Assembly (NCBI GenBank): GCA_903842455.1 | Contig: CAIMLX010000024.1 | Location: 35,941-99,940, forward strand | DNA length: 64,000 bases | Origin: an uncultured Hyphomicrobiales bacterium | GTDB taxonomy: Bacteria > Pseudomonadota > Alphaproteobacteria > Rhizobiales > Devosiaceae | Direction: 5' to 3' | Part shown: positions 28,809 through 37,380 of the stretch, piece after piece | How the letters are laid out: the number at the start of each line of letters is the position of its first letter | Numbering within the stretch: position 1 is the first letter of the stretch | The notes under the pieces: model-generated | What the model was told of the DNA's origin: nothing | Database searches by the model: none | Seen by the model: only the letters and a program-made list of their open reading frames with translations | Made by a program: the position numbers and the translations under genes

Positions 28809-29833
28809 TGTCCGATACCGTCCAGGGTTTTTCCAACGTCCGCCGCACCCGCTTCTGGCAGCGCGGCTTCCTCGCCAGCCAGTCGGCCTATGTACTGGTC
28901 GCGCTGATCGGGCTCATCATCATCATGAGCATGCTGTCGCCGCACTTCCTCACCGACGGCAACGTCAAGAATGTGGTGCGCAACTTCTCCTTCGTCGCCA
29001 TCGCGACGCTCGGCATCACGCTCGTCATCATCACCGGCGGCATCGACCTCAGCGTCGGTTCCAGCATGGCGCTGTCGGCGACGGTCTGCTCGCTGACCAT
29101 GGCCGGGCTGAACGCAGCGGGCTTCTACCCCTTCCCCGGCTCCGCCTTCATCCTGTCGATGGGCGCGGGGCTCGGCACGGCGTTGCTGATCGGGCTGTTC
29201 AACGGCTTTGCGGTGGCCAAACTCAAGCTGGCGCCATTCGTGACGACGCTGGGCACCTTATCCATCGTCCGCGGGCTCACCTATGTGGCGACGCAGGGAC
29301 GCGGCGCGGCGCCGAGCGGCCCCGACAAGGAACTGTTCATCACCGCGATGTCCGGCAACCTCGGCGGCGTGCCGGTGGGCTTCATCTACCTGATGATCCT
29401 TGCCGCCGCGATGTGGGTGGCGCTCAACCACACCGCCTGGGGCCGTCATGTGTACGCCATCGGCTCCAACGAAGCGGCTGGTCGGCTCACCGGCGTCAAT
29501 GTCGACCGGGTGAAGATCCAGGTCTACATGCTCTGCGCACTGGCGGCCGGCTTCAACGGCATCATGGTCTCGGGCTGGCTCGGCTCGGCCCCGGCCAACC
29601 TCGCCATGGCGTACGAACTCACCATCATTGCCGCCGCCGTCATCGGCGGCGCGAACCTCGCGGGCGGCATTGGTGGCGCTGCTGGCGCCATCATCGGCTG
29701 CGTGCTGATCGAAGTGATCCGCAACGGCCTCGTGCTGGCCCGCGTCGACCCATACTGGCAGCAGACACTCGTCGGCTGCATCATCGTTGTGGCGGTCCTC
29801 GTGGATCGCTTCCGGTCTCTCCGTAACGGGTAA
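28805..29833 (+). CDS. sugar ABC transporter permease, RbsC/FrcC type
   Basis: A 342-residue BPD_transp_2 family permease with eight to ten membrane helices. The TLGITLVIITGGIDLSVGS motif after the second helix and the later GGANLAGGIGG stretch are diagnostic of CUT2 sugar permeases; the EAA-like loop AIGSNEAAGRLTGVNVDRVK contacts the ATPase. The start overlaps the ATPase stop (ATGATG, two possible starts three bases apart). The binding-protein gene follows after 89 bases with its own strong ribosome site. Substrate by context is a pentose. Confidence 0.9.
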   Translation: MMSDTVQGFSNVRRTRFWQRGFLASQSAYVLVALIGLIIIMSMLSPHFLTDGNVKNVVRNFSFVAIATLGITLVIITGGIDLSVGSSMALSATVCSLTMAGLNAAGFYPFPGSAFILSMGAGLGTALLIGLFNGFAVAKLKLAPFVTTLGTLSIVRGLTYVATQGRGAAPSGPDKELFITAMSGNLGGVPVGFIYLMILAAAMWVALNHTAWGRHVYAIGSNEAAGRLTGVNVDRVKIQVYMLCALAAGFNGIMVSGWLGSAPANLAMAYELTIIAAAVIGGANLAGGIGGAAGAIIGCVLIEVIRNGLVLARVDPYWQQTLVGCIIVVAVLVDRFRSLRNG

Positions 29834-29922
29834 CCCGAATAACCCGGTCGGAAGAACGTCGGCGGAATCATCCGCCGACAGGGAGTTTCGGATCAGCTCC
29901 GAAACAATTGAGGAGGAAGACT

Positions 29923-30867
29923 ATGACTATGTTGAAGAGCCTGGCACTCGCCGCACTTGCGTCGGTCAGCTTCATGGGCGCCGTTCAGGCCCAGGAAACC
30001 TATAAGTTCGCCGTGGTTCCCAAGGCGATGAACAACCCGTTCTTCGATCTTACCCGCGATGGCTGCATGGCCGAAGCGGCGAAGCTCGGCAATGTCGAGT
30101 GCATCTACCAGGGCCCGGTCGAGCATGAGCCGGCCACCCAGGCACAGATCATCGACGACTTCATCACCCAGGGCGTCGATGGCCTCGCCATCTCGGTGTC
30201 CGATGCCGCCGCCGCGACCACGCTGATCGACAAGGCCGTCGAAGCCGGCATCGCCGTCATCACCTTCGACTCCGATGCCGATGCCTCCAAGCGCGTTGCC
30301 TATGTCGGCACCAACAACAAGGAGTTCGGTGTTGCCCTCGGCGAGGAACTGCTGAAGGCCGCGCCGAACGGCGGCACCTATGCCGTGATCTCGGGCGGCG
30401 CCGCCTCGCCGAACCTGGCGCTGCGCGTCGATGGCGTCCGCGAGGCGCTTGCCGGCTCCACCTGGACCGAAGTGCCGGGCTCGCCGAGCTTCTCGAACGA
30501 CGACGTCGCTCTTGCCGTGCAGCAGGCCGGTGACTTCGTGACTGCCAACCCCGACATCAAGGCGATCGTGCCGGTCGGCGGCTGGCCGATGTTCGCTCCC
30601 GATGGCTGGAAGAACTTCGTCGAGCCCAACAAGGCGAAGGTCGACTCGGGTGAACTCGCGCTGGTTGTCGCCGACACGCTGCCGATGCAGCTCGAACTGC
30701 TGCGCGACGGCTATGCTCACGCACTGGTCGGCCAGCGTCCGTACGAGATGGGCGAGGTTGCCATGCGCACCCTGCTGGCCATCAAGAACGGCGAGACCGT
30801 CGAGCCGATCATCTACACCGGCCTCGACCGCGTCACCAAGGACAACGTCGGCGACTTCCTGAAGTAA
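29923..30867 (+). CDS. sugar ABC transporter substrate-binding protein
   Basis: A 314-residue periplasmic type I binding protein. A Sec signal peptide covers residues 1-23 with a VQA-QE cleavage site. The mature protein starts YKFAVVPKAMNNPFFDL, the typical first strand of ribose/fructose/xylose binding proteins, and contains QGVDGLAISVSDAAA, VITFDSDADASKRVAYVGTNN and the hinge region VVADTLPMQLELL. The ATG at 29923 has GAGGAGGAAGA before it; an earlier ATG at 29908 lies within that ribosome site. It is placed after ATPase and permease, the reverse of the usual order. A hairpin at 30884 follows, which may protect this transcript and give the binding protein in excess. Confidence 0.92.
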   Translation: MTMLKSLALAALASVSFMGAVQAQETYKFAVVPKAMNNPFFDLTRDGCMAEAAKLGNVECIYQGPVEHEPATQAQIIDDFITQGVDGLAISVSDAAAATTLIDKAVEAGIAVITFDSDADASKRVAYVGTNNKEFGVALGEELLKAAPNGGTYAVISGGAASPNLALRVDGVREALAGSTWTEVPGSPSFSNDDVALAVQQAGDFVTANPDIKAIVPVGGWPMFAPDGWKNFVEPNKAKVDSGELALVVADTLPMQLELLRDGYAHALVGQRPYEMGEVAMRTLLAIKNGETVEPIIYTGLDRVTKDNVGDFLK

Positions 30868-30883
30868 GCCATACGTGTCAGCG

Positions 30884-30909
30884 GGGCCGCCATCTTCGGG
30901 TGGCGGCCC
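30884..30909 (+). terminator. stable hairpin after the binding-protein gene
   Basis: A perfect 9-bp stem GGGCCGCCA/TGGCGGCCC with an eight-base loop lies 16 bases after the stop codon. The following bases are TTGCCCC, so the T run is poor. It may be a weak terminator or a 3' stabiliser that lets part of the transcription continue into the xylosidase gene. Confidence 0.5.
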
Positions 30910-30965
30910 TTGCCCCCTGGGCTTGAGGTACGCTACTCAGGCATCAAATACGGGGGAGAAAACAC

Positions 30966-32594
30966 GTGCCCACCATCCGCAATCCGATCCTGCCGGGATT
31001 CAACCCGGACCCGTCGATCCTGCGCGTCGGCGACGACTACTACATCGCCACCTCCACCTTCGAGTGGTACCCGGGGGTGCAGATCTATCACAGCAAGGAT
31101 CTGGCCAACTGGGCGCTGGTGACCCGCCCGCTCAGCCGCAAGAGCCAGCTCGACATGCGCGGCGACCCGGATTCGTGCGGTGTGTGGGCCCCCTGCCTGT
31201 CGCATGACGGCGAGCAGTTCTTCCTCATCTACACCGACGTGAAGCGCAAGGACGGCTCGTTCAAGGACGCGCACAACTACCTCGTCACGGCGCCCTCGAT
31301 CGAAGGGCCGTGGTCTGACCCGGTCTACATGAACTCCTCGGGCTTCGACCCCTCGCTGTTTCACGACGATGACGGCAGGAAGTGGTTCGTCAACATGCTG
31401 TGGGACCATCGGCGGCGGCCCCTGCTGTTCGCGGGCATTGCGCTGCAGGAATACGACCACGCGGCACAAAAGCTCGTCGGCCCGATCAAGAACATCTACC
31501 AGGGCACCGAGTTGAAGCTGGTGGAGGGGCCGCACCTCTACAAGCGCGCCGGTAGGGACGGGCGGCCGTGGTACTACCTGCTGACCGCCGAGGGCGGCAC
31601 CGGGTATGACCATGCCGTCACCTTCGCCCGCTCGCGCAGCATTGACGGGCCGTACGAGACGCACCCGATCAAGCATGTGCTGACCGCCAAGGACGCGCCG
31701 CTGAACGCCGTGCAGCGCGCCGGGCACGGCGACCTTGTCGATACGCCCGACGGCAAGACCTATCTCGTGCACCTGATGGGCCGCCCGACCACCCAGAAGC
31801 GGCGCTGCGTGCTCGGGCGCGAGACGGGCATCCAGGAGGCCTATTGGGGTGCGGACGACTGGCTGTGGGTCAAGAACGGCCCGGTGCCGTCGCTCGAGGT
31901 GGAGATCCCCGGCACGCGCGACGACACGGACTACTGGGCCGAGCAGCACTACGGCTTCGATACGCTGCACCAGGATTTCCAGTGGCTGCGGACGCCTGAA
32001 ACCGAACGGATCTTCCGCCTCGAGGGCGGGGCGCTGAAGCTGATCGGCCGGGAGGCGATCGGCTCGTGGTTCGAGCAGGCGCTGGTGGCCCGGCGCCAGA
32101 CGCATTTCTCCTACGATGCCGAAGTGACGGTCGACTTCGCGCCGGTCGACGAGCGGCAGTTCGCGGGGCTGACCGGCTATTACAGCCGCTACAACTTCCA
32201 CTACCTCACCGTCACGGCGCACTCGGACGGCAAGCGCGAACTGCTGGTGATGAGTTCGCTCGCCAGCCATCCCGACGGCAAGCTGACCTACCCGGCCGAG
32301 CCGGTGCCGCTGCCGCAGGAGGGCCCGGTGCGGCTGAAGCTCGAAATCCGCGGCCCGAAGCTGCAGTTCTTCTTCGCGGCAGGCGATGCCAAGGCCGGTG
32401 GCAACTGGCAGCCGTTGGGCGGCACGCTCGATGCGTCGCTGCTGTCGGACGAATGCGGCGGCCATGCCGAGCATGGCAGCTTCACCGGCGCCTTCGTCGG
32501 CATGGCGTGCTCGGACCTCAACGGCACGGCGAAAGAGGCGACGTTTACCGATTTTGTTTATCGGCCGGTGCATGACGCGAGCGACCGGTACTGA
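30966..32594 (+). CDS. xynB: glycoside hydrolase family 43 beta-xylosidase
   Basis: A 542-residue GH43 enzyme of the XynB type that removes xylose from xylo-oligosaccharides. The five-bladed propeller starts NPILPGFNPDPSILRVGDDYYIATSTFEW, with the catalytic base aspartate in NPDPS; the pKa-modulating aspartate lies in SSGFDPSLFHDDDG and the acid glutamate in KLVEGPHLYK. The C-terminal beta-sandwich (about residues 330-540) is of the kind that completes the active site in this subgroup. There is no signal peptide, so it is cytoplasmic and acts on imported oligosaccharides. The GTG start follows GGGGGAGAA. Its place behind the importer supports xylo-oligosaccharide use. Confidence 0.93.
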   Translation: MPTIRNPILPGFNPDPSILRVGDDYYIATSTFEWYPGVQIYHSKDLANWALVTRPLSRKSQLDMRGDPDSCGVWAPCLSHDGEQFFLIYTDVKRKDGSFKDAHNYLVTAPSIEGPWSDPVYMNSSGFDPSLFHDDDGRKWFVNMLWDHRRRPLLFAGIALQEYDHAAQKLVGPIKNIYQGTELKLVEGPHLYKRAGRDGRPWYYLLTAEGGTGYDHAVTFARSRSIDGPYETHPIKHVLTAKDAPLNAVQRAGHGDLVDTPDGKTYLVHLMGRPTTQKRRCVLGRETGIQEAYWGADDWLWVKNGPVPSLEVEIPGTRDDTDYWAEQHYGFDTLHQDFQWLRTPETERIFRLEGGALKLIGREAIGSWFEQALVARRQTHFSYDAEVTVDFAPVDERQFAGLTGYYSRYNFHYLTVTAHSDGKRELLVMSSLASHPDGKLTYPAEPVPLPQEGPVRLKLEIRGPKLQFFFAAGDAKAGGNWQPLGGTLDASLLSDECGGHAEHGSFTGAFVGMACSDLNGTAKEATFTDFVYRPVHDASDRY

Positions 32595-32638
32595 TGGATC
32601 GTTGCAACTAGGTCGCCGACGCCACCTCTTCCACAACG

Positions 32639-32720
32639 GTATGATCCCTGCGAAAGCAGGGACCCAACTCGAAAACTGCGCCGGTGGGGAAGTGGGTCCC
32701 TGCTTTCGCAGGGATGACAG
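32639..32720. repeat. inverted pair of 28-base REP-like hairpin units
   Basis: The unit TGGGTCCCTGC...GATGACAG at 32693-32720 folds into a 7-bp stem (TCCCTGC/GCAGGGA) with loop GAAA on the complementary reading. A copy in opposite orientation with 23 identical bases occupies 32644-32666. The same unit, with compensatory changes in the stem, recurs at 41363-41455. It lies between the xylosidase and the epimerase genes. Confidence 0.82.
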
Positions 32721-32764
32721 GTTGTGGTTGTGATGAGCTCACTTAAAGAAGCGAGAGAAAACGT

Positions 32765-33631
32765 ATGAAAATCGCAGTTACCGGCGGCACCGGATCGTGG
32801 GACCGGGGCGTCGGGCCGGTGGTGATCGCTGCGCTCGAAGCGCAGGGCCACACTGTCACCAATCTCGACCGGGCCGTGCCCGGCATCGAGCGGCCGGGCT
32901 TCATCAAGGTGGACCTGACCGACTATGGGGCGACCTTTGCGGCGCTGCACGGGCATGATGCCGTGGTGCAGCTGGCGGCGAACGGCGAGCCGGACTGGGA
33001 CCACCTGTCGGGCGCGGCGCGCTTTCACGTCAACACGCTGATCGCCTACAACGTGTTCCAGGCGGCGGTGCACCTGGGGATCAAGCGCGTGGTCTGGGCC
33101 TCGTCGGAGACGGTGCTGGGCTTCCCCTACACCATCCACCCGACGCTGCTGCCGACCAATGACGCGGACCCGGCGATCCCTACCTCGTCCTACGGAATTT
33201 CGAAGGCGGTGACGGAAGAACTGGCCCGGCACATGGCGCGGCAGTATGGCACCACCTTCGTGGGCCTGCGGTTTTCCAACATCTTCTACGACAAACCCGG
33301 CCACGTCACCGGCTATGACCGGCTGCCGATGATCTGGGCCGACCCGATGAGCAAGCGCTTCGACCTGTGGGCTTATGTCGATGCCCGCGACGTCGCCCAG
33401 TCCTGCGTAAAGTCACTCACAGCCGACATCACCGGCGCCCCGGTGCTGACTATCGCCGCGCCCGATACGCTGATGACCCAGACCAACGAGGAACTCCTCG
33501 CCATGGCCTATCCGGGCTGCACGCTCCGCCCCGGCACCGGTCCGCACGACACGCTGATCGGCATCGACGCGGCGCGAGAGCTGATCGGCTACGAGCCGGA
33601 ATGGACGTGGCGGAAGGTGCTGGGGCAGTAG
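32765..33631 (+). CDS. NAD(P)-dependent epimerase/dehydratase family protein
   Basis: A 288-residue extended SDR protein. The catalytic tyrosine-lysine pair is in SSYGISKAVTEELAR and the substrate region in LRFSNIFYD. The nucleotide loop reads GGTGSWDRG, so the third glycine of GGxGxxG is replaced by aspartate with a glycine two residues later; this atypical loop recurs in some uronate-dehydrogenase-like proteins. A GAGAGAAA ribosome site precedes the ATG. In the xylose region it could oxidise or epimerise a sugar or uronic acid, for example from glucuronoxylan side chains, but the substrate is inference. It is separated from xynB by a repeat pair, so it may be a separate unit. Confidence 0.8.
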   Translation: MKIAVTGGTGSWDRGVGPVVIAALEAQGHTVTNLDRAVPGIERPGFIKVDLTDYGATFAALHGHDAVVQLAANGEPDWDHLSGAARFHVNTLIAYNVFQAAVHLGIKRVVWASSETVLGFPYTIHPTLLPTNDADPAIPTSSYGISKAVTEELARHMARQYGTTFVGLRFSNIFYDKPGHVTGYDRLPMIWADPMSKRFDLWAYVDARDVAQSCVKSLTADITGAPVLTIAAPDTLMTQTNEELLAMAYPGCTLRPGTGPHDTLIGIDAARELIGYEPEWTWRKVLGQ

Positions 33632-33644
33632 GCCACGGAGGTCG

Positions 33645-33820
33645 CCGGGGTCCTCCACCGCGAAGCGGGGGAGGGGGACCACCCGGTAGGGTGGTGGTGG
33701 GGGCGGCCCCCGCCTCGACGCGTCGGGGACATGCGGTGCGAGGTCGCGTTCGTACCGCCCCCTCCACCATGCTTCGCATGGTCCCCCTCCCCCGTGGCTT
33801 CGCCACAGTGGAGGACCCGG
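33645..33820. repeat. dispersed double-hairpin repeat, inverted copies B and C
   Basis: Copy B (33645-33706) reads in the minus direction and copy C (33755-33820) in the plus direction, both with the same frame as copy A at 21488-21549. The first small stem is ACCC/GGGT in B, ATGC/GCAT in C and AGCC/GGCT in A, so base pairing is kept while sequence changes. The pair fills most of the gap between the epimerase gene and the convergent amidase gene and can form one large stem loop. Confidence 0.8.
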
Positions 33821-33845
33821 TCCACCTCGGTGATCCGCAGGCAGC

Positions 33846-35252
33846 CTACTCCCGGAAACCCGGCGCCACGGGCGCTGCGCAGATGCCGGCCGTTTCGAGA
33901 TGGTGGGCGATGCGGAGGCACACGTCCTCGCGCCACGGCGCGGCGATCACCTGGACGCCGAGCGGCAGGTCGTCGCCCTTGAGCCACACGGGCACGGCCG
34001 CCACCGGCAGGCCGATGAAGGAGATCGGCTGGGTGAAGATGCCCATGTTGGGCCGCACCGGCAGCTCGACGCCGCCGAACATCGCGGTCTTCTGCCCGAT
34101 TTTCGGCGCCTTCATCGGCGTGGCCGGGGTGAGGATGGCATCGACCTCGTCGAACAGGCGCAGCACCTTGTCGCGATAGGCGCGGCGCAGCTTCTGCGCC
34201 TTTTCCACCCACACCGCCGGCAGCATGGCACCGGCCAGCAGGCGATCGCGGGTATCGGGGTCGAAATCCTCGGGCCGCTCGCGCAGCCGGTCGAGATGCA
34301 GCGCCGCGCCTTCGGCCATGGTGATGAGGAACGCCGCCGCCCGCGCCGCCTGCGCATCGGGGATGGTCACCACCCGGCTGGCGTCGAGCGCCTTAGCCAC
34401 CACCTGCACGTGCGACTGAGCCACCGGATCGCCGGCGAAGTAGCCGGAGGCGACACCGATGCGGAGACCGGGGATGGGGTAGGTGATGCGGCCGGCGGTC
34501 AGCTCGTTCACCCGCTTGGTCTGCGCCGGGTCCGCGTCGTCAAACCCCTGCATCGCATCGTAGGCGATGGCCAGGTCGCGCGCCGAGCGGGCGAACGGCC
34601 CCAGGTGGTCGAGGCTGGCGACGAACGGAAACGAGTGGGCCCGGCTCAGCCGTCCATAGGTCGGTTTCAGGCCGAAAATACCGCAGAGCGAGGATGGCAC
34701 CCGGATCGAGCCGTTGGTGTCGGAGCCGAGCGCCAGCGGCACGAGGCCGCCCGCCACCGCCGACCCCGAGCCGCCCGACGAGCCGCCGGCCATGTGGTCG
34801 AGCGCATGCGGATTGCGCGACGGCCCGTCATGGGCGTTCTCGCCGGTAAAATCGTAGGCGTATTCACCCATGTTGAGCGCGCCGACCAGAAGGGCGCCGG
34901 CCGCGTCGAGCCTCGCGATCAGCGTCGAGTCGCGACGGGCCGGCGGGTAGTCGCGGTTGATCTTCGACCCGGCGCGGGTCACCACATCCTTGATGTCGAA
35001 CAGGTTCTTGACCGCATAGGGCACGCCGGCCAGCGCGCCGGGATCGAGGCCGTTGGCGATCTTGCCATCGACGAGCTCGGCTGCGTCGATGGCCCGCATG
35101 GCGGTGACATCGGTGAAGGCGCCGAGCGCCGGGTTATGCTTTTCGATGCGGGCCAGCGCCGCTTCGGCCACGGCGCGGGCCTTCACCTGCCCGGCCCTGA
35201 CCGCGGTGGCGATCTCGACGGCGCTGGCAGTGGCGGAAAGCGGATCGCTCAT
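33846..35252 (-). CDS. AtzE-like amidase (amidase signature family)
   Basis: A 468-residue amidase-signature hydrolase. The Ser-cisSer-Lys triad is visible: lysine in GVPYAVKNLFD, cis-serine in GGSSGGSGSAVA and the nucleophilic serine in GSDTNGSIRVPSSLCG. The IRVPSSLCGIFGLKPTYGR run is typical of AtzE (1-carboxybiuret hydrolase) and relatives. The ATG at 35252 is chosen because it overlaps the stop of a small upstream gene (ATGA) that encodes an AtzG-like subunit, mirroring the AtzE-AtzG heterotetramer, itself a simpler analogue of GatCAB. Substrate is probably a small carbamoyl or ureido compound. It is not GatA, since it is paired with AtzG-type and not GatC/GatB partners. Confidence 0.86.
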   Translation of the reverse strand: MSDPLSATASAVEIATAVRAGQVKARAVAEAALARIEKHNPALGAFTDVTAMRAIDAAELVDGKIANGLDPGALAGVPYAVKNLFDIKDVVTRAGSKINRDYPPARRDSTLIARLDAAGALLVGALNMGEYAYDFTGENAHDGPSRNPHALDHMAGGSSGGSGSAVAGGLVPLALGSDTNGSIRVPSSLCGIFGLKPTYGRLSRAHSFPFVASLDHLGPFARSARDLAIAYDAMQGFDDADPAQTKRVNELTAGRITYPIPGLRIGVASGYFAGDPVAQSHVQVVAKALDASRVVTIPDAQAARAAAFLITMAEGAALHLDRLRERPEDFDPDTRDRLLAGAMLPAVWVEKAQKLRRAYRDKVLRLFDEVDAILTPATPMKAPKIGQKTAMFGGVELPVRPNMGIFTQPISFIGLPVAAVPVWLKGDDLPLGVQVIAAPWREDVCLRIAHHLETAGICAAPVAPGFRE

Positions 35253-35437
35253 GTGCGGAAGACCGGAGCGGGTTCGGCATGGTCGTCGAGCTTCACCTGC
35301 TCGACCAGCGCCGCCATCTTGCTGGCGGTCTTGAGGTTTGCCTTGATTGCCGCCCGGTACTCGGGCTCGATTCTCAGATGCAGCAGCGGTGCCGTCGCGT
35401 CGATCAGCGCATCGGCATCGAAGGGTTTGTAGGCCAT
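35249..35437 (-). CDS. AtzG-like small subunit (DUF4089)
   Basis: A 62-residue acidic helical protein ending in DDHAEPAPVFRT. The pattern LIDATAPLLHLRIEPEYR followed by VKxNLxTASKMAALVEQ and a proline-containing tail is that of the DUF4089/AtzG family, the GatC-like chaperone subunit that wraps around an AtzE-type amidase. The ATG at 35437 fits the family start. The stop overlaps the amidase start by four bases, so the two chains are made in equal supply. The upstream region to 35595 is shared with the divergent FAH gene. Confidence 0.8.
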   Translation of the reverse strand: MAYKPFDADALIDATAPLLHLRIEPEYRAAIKANLKTASKMAALVEQVKLDDHAEPAPVFRT

Positions 35438-35595
35438 ATCGGTAGTGCCCCCAGGCAGGTATTCCGCCACAATTCCACGAGACCCCGGGCGCGGCAACCG
35501 CCTGATCGTCGCGCCGGCGGTGAAAGACGCAAGTTCTCATTTTGTACCATGACGGTTTTCGCTATGGTGCGCCCGATATCGAGATGGGATTTGAG

Positions 35596-36282
35596 ATGGT
35601 CGAGTTAGTTATTGCCCCGCCACCGCAGGTCAGCGTGCCGGTTGCCGGAGGCGGTGCTTTTCCGGTGCGGCGCGTCTATTGCGTCGGCCGCAACTATGCG
35701 GAGCATGCGCGCGAGATGGGCCATGACCCGGACGCCGAGCCGCCGTTCTTCTTTGCAAAGCCCGCTGACGCCATCGTAACCGGCGGCGCGCCGATCCCCT
35801 ACCCTACCGAAACCAGCAATCTCCACTACGAGATCGAGCTGGTGGCCGCCATCGGCACGGGCGGCAAGGGCATCCCGGTCGAGACAGCGCTCGACCATGT
35901 GTGGGGTTATGCCGTCGGCATCGACTTGACCCGCCGCGACCTGCAGGCCTGGGCCAAGAAGGCGGCCAAGCCGTGGGAAGTTGCCAAGGGGTTTGACCAC
36001 TCCGCCCCCATCGGGACCATGGTGCCCGCCTCGGCGCTCACTCCGCCGCTGGCGGGCGCCATCACGCTCGAGGTCAACGGCGAGACGCGGCAATCGGCCG
36101 ATATCGCCGACATGATCTGGGACCTGCCGCATGTGATCGCCGAACTCAGCCGTTATTTCGAGCTGTTCCCGGGCGACCTGATCTTCACCGGCACGCCGGC
36201 CGGCGTGGGCGCAGTGGTGAAGGGCGACCGTCTCACCGGCTCGATTGCCGGGGTCGGGTCGGTCGAGACCAGCATTTCCTGA
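35596..36282 (+). CDS. fumarylacetoacetate hydrolase family protein
   Basis: A 228-residue FAH-fold hydrolase. The motif VRRVYCVGRNYAEHAREMG, the FFFAKPADAIV loop, the metal ligands in NLHYEIELVAAIG (ExE) and the aspartate in YAVGIDLTRRDLQ, and the end LIFTGTPAGVG are all family signatures of small FAH proteins such as acylpyruvate hydrolase or fumarylpyruvate hydrolase. The ATG at 35596 is preferred because the MVELVIAPPP start is usual for the group; ATG 35584 or 35542 are alternatives. Likely reaction: C-C hydrolysis of an acylpyruvate or oxaloacetate decarboxylation. Its stop overlaps the start of a helicase gene by one base. Confidence 0.87.
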   Translation: MVELVIAPPPQVSVPVAGGGAFPVRRVYCVGRNYAEHAREMGHDPDAEPPFFFAKPADAIVTGGAPIPYPTETSNLHYEIELVAAIGTGGKGIPVETALDHVWGYAVGIDLTRRDLQAWAKKAAKPWEVAKGFDHSAPIGTMVPASALTPPLAGAITLEVNGETRQSADIADMIWDLPHVIAELSRYFELFPGDLIFTGTPAGVGAVVKGDRLTGSIAGVGSVETSIS

Positions 36283-37379
36283 TGGAGTGGTCGCCGCAAC
36301 AGGATGAGGCGCTGCAGGCGGTTTCGGCCTGGCTCAAGGACAAGGACGCCAAGCAGGTCTTCCGCCTGTTCGGCTGGGCCGGCACCGGCAAGTCGACGCT
36401 CGCCCGCCATCTGGCGCAGGGGGTGAAGTCGGTGAAATATGCCGCCTTCACTGGCAAGGCGGCGATGGTGATGCGGAAATACGGGGCGCGCAGCGCCTCG
36501 ACCATCCACAGCTTGATCTACACGCTGGTATCGGAGAAGGAGGGGGAGCCGCGGTTTGCCCTCGACCCCGAGAGCGAGGCGATGACCGCCGACCTGATCG
36601 TCATCGACGAGGTGTCGATGGTGGACGAGGCGCTGGGTCGCGACCTCCTCAGCTTCGGCACCAAGGTGCTGGTGCTGGGCGATCCGTTCCAGCTGCCGCC
36701 GGTGCAGGGCGCCGGGTTCTTCACCGCCGACGAGCCCGACGTGATGCTGACGGAAATTCACCGGCAGGCAGCAGACAATCCGATCATCCGCATGTCGATG
36801 GACATCCGCGAGGGCGGTTATCTCGAGCATGGCCGCTATGGCGAGTCGCTCGTCATTCCGCGGGCCGATGTCGACCGCGACGAGGTGCTGCTGGCCGACC
36901 AGGTGCTGGCCGGGCGCAACAAGACGCGCGTTGCCTATAACGACCGCATCCGCGAGCTGAAGAACCTGCCGCGGCATGAGCCGGTGGCCGGCGACCGTCT
37001 CGTCTGCCTGCGGAACAACCCCATCAAGAAGCTGCTCAACGGGCAGATCTGGACCGCCGCCGAGGTGAAGAAGCGCTCCAATGCGCGGTACTCGATGACG
37101 CTCGACCCCGACGAGGTGACCGGCGCCAAGGCGACGCAGGCCAAGGTTGTGACCCACGCGGCGTTCTTTTCAGGCGAGGAGGATGCGCTGAGCTGGCCGG
37201 AGCGGCGGCAGTTCGACGAGTTCACCTTCGGCTACTGCCTCACCGTCCACAAGGCGCAGGGGTCGCAGTGGGACAATGTCTACCTGTTCGACGAAAGCTA
37301 CGTGTTCCGCGAGGAACGGGCTCGCTGGCTCTATACGGCGGTGACCCGGGCGAGCGAAAAGATCACCGTCGTCAGCTGA
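36282..37379 (+). CDS. RecD-like ATP-dependent DNA helicase
   Basis: A 365-residue superfamily 1B helicase. Motif I is FGWAGTGKSTLA, motif Ia FTGKAAMVMR, motif II VIDEVSMVDE, motif III VLGDPFQLPPV, motif IV region ILTEIHRQ-like LTEIHRQ, motif V YCLTVHKAQGSQWD and motif VI LYTAVTRASE. It is a compact helicase core without the long N-terminal region of RecD2, closer in size to phage Dda-type helicases. The ATG overlaps the stop of the FAH gene (TGATG), and a WYL regulator begins one base after its stop. A role in recombination, replication repair or DNA damage response is likely; the partner is unknown. Confidence 0.88.
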   Translation: MEWSPQQDEALQAVSAWLKDKDAKQVFRLFGWAGTGKSTLARHLAQGVKSVKYAAFTGKAAMVMRKYGARSASTIHSLIYTLVSEKEGEPRFALDPESEAMTADLIVIDEVSMVDEALGRDLLSFGTKVLVLGDPFQLPPVQGAGFFTADEPDVMLTEIHRQAADNPIIRMSMDIREGGYLEHGRYGESLVIPRADVDRDEVLLADQVLAGRNKTRVAYNDRIRELKNLPRHEPVAGDRLVCLRNNPIKKLLNGQIWTAAEVKKRSNARYSMTLDPDEVTGAKATQAKVVTHAAFFSGEEDALSWPERRQFDEFTFGYCLTVHKAQGSQWDNVYLFDESYVFREERARWLYTAVTRASEKITVVS

Positions 37380-37380
37380 G

